Of a stretch of 10,213 nt of DNA, positions 7,292 through 10,213 are shown in pieces. The position numbers and the translations under genes were made by a program. Numbering within the stretch: the first letter of the stretch is position 1; every line of letters begins with the position of its first letter. Where the stretch lies: NCBI GenBank assembly GCA_022867105.1, contig JALHVH010000084.1, positions 1 through 10,213 of the forward strand, read 5' to 3'. The notes beneath the pieces are model-generated. The model did no database searches and had not been told where the DNA came from. It worked only from the letters and a program-made list of their open reading frames with translations. The DNA is from Candidatus Aminicenantota bacterium. Lineage in GTDB: Bacteria; Acidobacteriota; Aminicenantia; Aminicenantales; Saccharicenantaceae.

Positions 7292-8207
7292 CATGAAACT
7301 CATTCCGGGTTTGGACCTCCCGCCTTCGTGTAGAACGACATGGGTTAGCGAGGAAGCGCGAAAGGTATGGGCTCCCGTTCTACCCAAAGTGTCGGCGATG
7401 GTCTCGGAACTTGAAGTTCTGAGCGTGGCAAAGGGCCATCGCCCCTGCGCCTGGCAGACTATCGCCGAGGATCAATTCCCGAGGCTCGCGGCGGCATGGG
7501 CCGAGATGGATCTTGTGAGCCTTCCGATTCTACGTGTGCGATCCTTCACGGGATTCGCACACCGGCATGAAACGCCTCGTGCGGGCGAACGGACGAATGT
7601 CTGCGTCATCGTCGCTCGGACGCTCAAAGACGCACTCCGGTTCAAGGCGGCCAACGTGAGCGGGGACAACGACGCGCAGGGCGAACTCCTCGGCTTCCCG
7701 AAATGTTGCCGGACGTTTTTTTGCGACACCTGGGCCAAAGGATATTATGACCCGATCTGGCAGGCGGCCTTGAATTCAACTCTCATTCATATTTATGAGC
7801 CTACGGCTAATTATGAAGCGAGGGCCTCTTATCAACTCCGCGTCCAGGGCCATCCTTTCGCGAATTCCATCCTCCGATACGCGGGCATCCGGGTCGGGTT
7901 CCATCTTCCTTGTGCCTTCGATTGCAGGGAGACAATCAGGGTAGCAAGTGAGCGGATGGACCTAGCCAAAGTGACAGATCCGGCCCTGGCTGACATCCTC
8001 AAGGGGTTATTATCAATGCCGATGTCCTGGGACGTCTATCATGGCGTGGCAGTAGTTCGAACACCAATCTTTTATTTGATTGTGCCATCAGTCCCGGCGG
8101 AGGAGCGGCACGTCGTCGAGGTTGTGAGCGCACCGGAGTTCATGCCGAAAGAAAGCGCACGGGGGACGGGCTTTCCGTTCATCACAGAGAGGCAAAGCGA
8201 TGCGTGA
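7254..8207 (+). CDS. GFPxCC / HxPCxxxC motif protein, DUF483-like
   Basis: A 317-residue soluble protein with two compact cysteine motifs: GFPKCC (147-152) with C157 close by, and H217-L-P-C220-A-F-D-C224, preceded by an N-S-I-L-R-Y strand (204-209). This paired GFP-x-CC and H-x-PC-x3-C arrangement matches what I recall of DUF483-type proteins, whose biochemistry I do not know. The residues are well placed for a zinc or iron-sulfur site. Start choice is uncertain: ATG 7254 has GGAG six bases upstream but lies inside the HxD codons of the previous gene. Alternative in-frame ATGs at 7284 and 7293 (one base past the upstream stop) would give 307 and 304 residues. Its 3' end overlaps the next gene by eight bases. 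Position between the radical SAM gene and the cysteine hydrolase suggests a second component of the same pathway; that is inference. Confidence 0.6.
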   Translation: MGTSLTGTTRMDDMKLIPGLDLPPSCRTTWVSEEARKVWAPVLPKVSAMVSELEVLSVAKGHRPCAWQTIAEDQFPRLAAAWAEMDLVSLPILRVRSFTGFAHRHETPRAGERTNVCVIVARTLKDALRFKAANVSGDNDAQGELLGFPKCCRTFFCDTWAKGYYDPIWQAALNSTLIHIYEPTANYEARASYQLRVQGHPFANSILRYAGIRVGFHLPCAFDCRETIRVASERMDLAKVTDPALADILKGLLSMPMSWDVYHGVAVVRTPIFYLIVPSVPAEERHVVEVVSAPEFMPKESARGTGFPFITERQSDA

Positions 8208-8769
8208 TTTTCTTGGGTTAGGACTACAGCCCGGCGATGTCATTGTCATCTGGAGTAGTCGCCTAATCGGTTTTATGGTCAATGCCGTTTTCGGGATCCA
8301 TGATCCGGCGACTCACGTTGAAATGGTCTATGACGACGGCTTCTACAACATTTCGTCCGACATCGGCGGCGTTAAACTGCGCCCGACCGCTCGATTGTTT
8401 AAGTGTCGCAAATGGGTTGTTCTGAGAAATAAAAAAGTCTCGGCGCTCCGCGTTGGCCAAATCCAAGGAGAGGCGGTTAAATACCTGGGGCGCGGTTACG
8501 ACTATGCCCTTTACGCGCTCTGGGTTGCCCGGGTCTCGCTCGTCCTTCAGCCTTTAGTGTGGCTGATGTTTCAACCATTCAGGAACTGGCTGAAGCGGGA
8601 GGAGGCGAAACGATTCACTTGTTCTGAACTTGTCGTCCAGATCCTAAAAGACCTGGGAGTCGATACCGGCATAGACGAGCCTCACAACGCCCCTCCCGAT
8701 AATTTACTGCAAGCTGCCCGTGCTTGCGTTCACGACTGGAGTTTTATCGCAGGCGGCGGAAGATTATGA
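8200..8769 (+). CDS. YiiX-like permuted papain-fold cysteine hydrolase
   Basis: A 189-residue protein with the layout of the YiiX/YaeF branch of NlpC/P60-related hydrolases. It has an early PGDVIVIW strand (11-18), then THVEMVYDDG with candidate catalytic His39, and FTCSELV near the C-terminus with candidate nucleophile Cys141. His before Cys is the order expected from circular permutation. Residues 100-127 include a hydrophobic patch (ALYALWVARVSLVLQPLVWLMF) that could be a membrane anchor or a lipid-binding insert. The start has GAGAGG about eight bases upstream and overlaps the previous stop by eight bases. In phage tail modules such enzymes are often tail-borne cell-wall hydrolases, but the YiiX branch also cuts amide or ester bonds of lipids, so the substrate is open. 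A processing role on the neighbouring modified protein is possible and unproven. Confidence 0.72.
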   Translation: MRDFLGLGLQPGDVIVIWSSRLIGFMVNAVFGIHDPATHVEMVYDDGFYNISSDIGGVKLRPTARLFKCRKWVVLRNKKVSALRVGQIQGEAVKYLGRGYDYALYALWVARVSLVLQPLVWLMFQPFRNWLKREEAKRFTCSELVVQILKDLGVDTGIDEPHNAPPDNLLQAARACVHDWSFIAGGGRL

Positions 8770-8770
8770 G

Positions 8771-8839
8771 ATGCCGAAGCGTCCCGACATCCGATGGTGG
8801 ATTAAGTGCTTGTTTGGCGGGAAGAAGCGGTGTAGGTGA
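8771..8839 (+). CDS. 22-residue Trp/Cys-rich mini-protein (MPKR...RWW.KC...KRC)
   Basis: A tiny ORF beginning one base after the hydrolase stop, with GGAAG eight bases before the ATG. It reads MPKRPDIRWW, then a CLFGGKKRC-type end, and is strongly basic, with two Trp and two Cys. I accept it because a related C-terminal segment recurs at 10029-10076 and an MPKR start recurs at 10193. I do not recognise a function. Two Cys alone do not make a confident zinc site. Confidence 0.4.
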   Translation: MPKRPDIRWWIKCLFGGKKRCR

Positions 8840-8889
8840 ACGGTTGTCGGTCAATTTGATGAATAAATATTTTATAGACAATATTCCGC

Positions 8890-8919
8890 TTGACACGAGG
8901 GTTGATTGCGAGATATCAT
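8890..8919 (+). promoter_or_regulatory. Sigma-70-type promoter candidate before the proteasome-like gene
   Basis: TTGACA (8890-8895) is a perfect -35 box. TATCAT (8914-8919) matches the -10 consensus at five of six positions, with an 18-base spacer. The predicted start would fall near 8926, just before a strong GGAGGAGG at 8931. It sits at the edge between GC-rich tail genes and AT-richer cargo, as expected of a cargo gene with its own promoter. Confidence 0.5.
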
Positions 8920-8942
8920 TTTCCCAAAAAGGAGGAGGAAAA

Positions 8943-8996
8943 ATGGACCTGGCCGCATGGTTGGGCGACATTACCCCCAAAAACGATTCATTTTGA
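8943..8996 (+). CDS. 17-residue leader-type ORF with strong ribosome binding site
   Basis: The ATG at 8943 follows GGAGGAGG (8931-8938) by four bases, one of the strongest ribosome binding sites in the window. It encodes a 17-residue peptide, MDLAAWLGDITPKNDSF, ending TGA 19 bases before the next gene. The same frame is open from ATG 8859, which would give 45 residues (beginning MNKYFIDNIPL), but that ATG has no good binding site and lies before the candidate promoter. It may be a leader that couples translation to the proteasome-like gene, whose own ribosome binding site is weak. Function unknown. Confidence 0.4.
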   Translation: MDLAAWLGDITPKNDSF

Positions 8997-9015
8997 GAAT
9001 AGTGAAGTGTGAAAA

Positions 9016-9756
9016 ATGACGCTTAACCTTATTTTAAAAGGCAAGGATGGGATGGTTCTGGCATCCGATAGTAGAGGAACTTTTGGAGACCCAAGAGGTA
9101 TAACAGCGCAAAACGACAACATGAGGAAACTCTATCCTCTTTCAAAATATGTTGGGGTAGTTCTTGCTGGTAGCGGAGAATTGGGAGCTACTATCATGAA
9201 TGAACTTCAACAGGAAATACAAAACGCCGTACCACCGATAGAAGGTGTGACACCGGTAATGAATTTTGTGCGCAATATACTGATAAAACGATTTAGTGAG
9301 TGGTTCTCCGGTTTTGCTGTCGCACCGGTGCAAGGCGTTTCAGTTCCTGCGAGACCTACTCTCGTTCTTATAATTGGGGGCTACGAAGTAGATAGCCAAT
9401 CAGTACCGACGGAACAGAAGATATATAGTTTAAATTGCCATCAGAATTTCGCCCCAATGCTTCATGATTATGGTTTTGGGCTGAATGGAATTGTTCAATA
9501 TGCCCTTTACCTTTTGAACAGGCTATATATGCCCGATTTGAATGTTGAGAAATTATTGCCTCTTGGAACTTACGTCATTACAGAGACAGCAAGTCAGGAT
9601 GGCAAAGTCGGTGGTCCAGTCCAGCTTATGAAGATTCTGCCAGATGAAGGATGCGTGCCCTTGAAAGAAGAAGATATAAAAAAAATTCTACAAGATAATA
9701 ACTTTCGGAGCGAAAAGTTGAGGCAATCATTTTTGGGGGAAAGAGAAAATGCCTAA
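9016..9756 (+). CDS. Proteasome-beta-like N-terminal-nucleophile (Ntn) hydrolase
   Basis: A 246-residue protein with the strand pattern of proteasome/HslV-type hydrolases: KGKDGMVLASDSR near the N-terminus, NMRKLYPL around 35-42, VGVVLAGSGE around 46-55, and ASQDGKVGG near 192-200. Counting Thr2 as mature position 1 puts Asp18 exactly at mature 17 and Arg20 at 19. Lys38 serves as Lys33 after a four-residue insertion. The catalytic Thr would therefore be exposed simply by removing Met, with no propeptide. The position equivalent to the conserved Ser of the D-x-x-S-G motif is Val198. No alpha subunit, ATPase or Pup gene is nearby, so this is not a full proteasome locus. The base composition is clearly more AT-rich than the tail genes, suggesting separate acquisition. 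Only a weak GTGAAG lies upstream, so coupling to the 17-residue ORF may help. The fold call is good; substrate is unknown. Confidence 0.72.
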   Translation: MTLNLILKGKDGMVLASDSRGTFGDPRGITAQNDNMRKLYPLSKYVGVVLAGSGELGATIMNELQQEIQNAVPPIEGVTPVMNFVRNILIKRFSEWFSGFAVAPVQGVSVPARPTLVLIIGGYEVDSQSVPTEQKIYSLNCHQNFAPMLHDYGFGLNGIVQYALYLLNRLYMPDLNVEKLLPLGTYVITETASQDGKVGGPVQLMKILPDEGCVPLKEEDIKKILQDNNFRSEKLRQSFLGERENA

Positions 9757-9973
9757 GAATAAAATCACCATAATCAAATCTCCAATAGCTCCCATGAATC
9801 TAGCAGACGAGAGTATGGTCATATATGGCAATCAAGTTACTTATTCTGTGCGACTCTCAAACGGCATGATTGTATCTAGACCAGAAGATTTTCCGAACGA
9901 TGACATGGACGAAAGAATCATTATAATGGAACCAAAAGCAGAATCAGAAAAGAAAAGCGACTGGGGCTTCTAG
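9749..9973 (+). CDS. Small acidic hypothetical protein overlapping the Ntn hydrolase
   Basis: A 74-residue protein that starts eight bases before the hydrolase stop, with a purine-rich GGGGGAAAGAG upstream. The tight overlap suggests the two are made together. The N-terminus is basic (MPKNKITIIK), the middle predicted beta strand (MVIYGNQVTYSVRLSNGMIV), and the C-terminus acidic and lysine-rich, ending DWGF. No Cys and no known motif. It could be a partner or inhibitor of the hydrolase, but only the overlap supports that. Confidence 0.65.
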   Translation: MPKNKITIIKSPIAPMNLADESMVIYGNQVTYSVRLSNGMIVSRPEDFPNDDMDERIIIMEPKAESEKKSDWGF

Positions 9974-9980
9974 TTATTGA

Positions 9981-10002
9981 AAATTGGATACTGTCCTAAT
10001 TT
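9981..10002 (+). terminator. Weak imperfect hairpin after the last gene
   Basis: AAATTGGA (9981-9988) pairs with TCC and AATTT (9994-10002) around a five-base loop with one bulged T, eight bases beyond the stop of the 74-residue gene. The stem is AT-rich and the following T run is broken, so termination would be weak. Confidence 0.25.
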
Positions 10003-10004
10003 GA

Positions 10005-10076
10005 ATTTTAGCCATTTGTCATCTCAAGCGGTGGTGGAAGTGCGTCTTTGCCAGCGGCGAGAAGCGGTGCAAGTGA
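10005..10076 (+). pseudogene. Degenerate second copy of the Trp/Cys mini-ORF
   Basis: The frame 10029-10076 reads RWWKCVFASGEKRCK then TGA, matching the end of the mini-ORF at 8771 (RWWIKCLFGGKKRCR) with a one-residue gap and a short insertion. The frame is open only back to TGA at 10002 and contains no ATG, GTG or TTG start, so it is either a remnant or begins at an unusual ATT. Confidence 0.4.
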
Positions 10077-10113
10077 TTGCCCCTAAAAATGCAACGGAAT
10101 ACGGGTATAACGA

Positions 10114-10136
10114 GGGATACCGAGGGACGGGGAGGG
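10114..10136 (+). other. G-run tract fitting a G-quadruplex pattern
   Basis: GGG at 10114, GGG at 10124, GGGG at 10129 and GGG at 10134 are separated by loops of 7, 2 and 1 bases. More G runs follow at 10143-10146 and a run of six at 10168-10173. The strand is purine-rich throughout. Nothing longer than a 31-codon ORF (10089-10184, judged spurious) lies over it, so the tract is probably non-coding. Confidence 0.4.
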
Positions 10137-10192
10137 AAAGATGGGGACGGCTCTATATGGGAGAAACGGGGGGTATCAGGGTAGGGAAAAGA

Positions 10193-10213
10193 ATGCCGAA
10201 GAGGGGACTCGAA
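10193..10213 (+). CDS. Possible start of another MPKR mini-ORF, cut by window end
   Basis: ATG at 10193 with AGGGAAAAG just upstream begins MPKRGLE and runs off the window. The MPKR opening equals that of the ORF at 8771, and this start follows the degenerate copy at 10029-10076. Only seven codons are visible, so the identity cannot be confirmed. Confidence 0.25.

Noticed and set aside
8724..8858. N-terminal extension giving a 90-residue protein ending at 8996
   Set aside because: It overlaps the end of the hydrolase gene in another frame and its sequence there is Arg-rich noise; only the ATG at 8943, or less likely 8859, is credible.
10089..10184. 31-codon ORF in the G-rich end
   Set aside because: No recognisable binding site or motif, low-complexity Gly/Arg composition, probably chance.
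9974..10213. Diversity-generating retroelement template or attachment site
   Set aside because: No reverse transcriptase, no matching variable copy in the tail protein, and no recognisable direct repeat of attachment type.

Overview
The window is a stretch of tailed-phage (prophage or free phage) tail genes followed by accessory cargo. Every gene I accept is on the + strand, most are separated by a few bases or overlap by 8, and most have a Shine-Dalgarno sequence. The host is a GC-rich bacterium by codon use, but nothing here fixes its lineage. There are no integrase, tRNA, rRNA or capsid genes to help. The layout suggests a long-tailed (siphovirus-like) virion.

Layout. (1) 1-6057, tail module: the 3' part of a tape-measure protein, a distal-tail/baseplate-like protein, a 156-residue tail protein, and a 918-residue tail-tip/adhesin-like protein. 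The last two are in the same reading frame and separated only by one TAA codon, so they look like one split protein. The 918-residue protein ends in about 147 residues of His-x-Asp (HxD) triplets, 27 perfect copies by my count. (2) 6068-8207, putative modification genes: a radical SAM/SPASM enzyme translationally coupled to the HxD protein, whose own C-terminus carries four HxD triplets. It is followed by a protein with GFPxCC and HxPCxxxC motifs resembling the DUF483 type. (3) 8200-8769: a YiiX-like permuted papain-fold cysteine hydrolase. (4) 8771-10213: small ORFs, a possible promoter, then visibly more AT-rich genes. These are a proteasome-beta-like Ntn hydrolase with its candidate catalytic Thr directly after the initiator Met, and a small overlapping acidic protein. 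The last 240 bases hold a degenerate copy of a Trp/Cys-rich mini-ORF, a G-run tract that fits a G-quadruplex pattern, and the start of a possible further mini-ORF.

How it may work together (inference): the HxD array at the tail tip is the likely substrate or metal-binding needle. The radical SAM/SPASM enzyme and the Cys-motif protein next to it could modify it, in the manner of the known His-Xaa-Ser (Hxs) repeat-plus-radical-SAM systems but built on a virion protein. This is the most unusual arrangement in the window. The Cys hydrolase and the Ntn hydrolase could be processing enzymes for the same product, or a tail lysin and an unrelated cargo gene.
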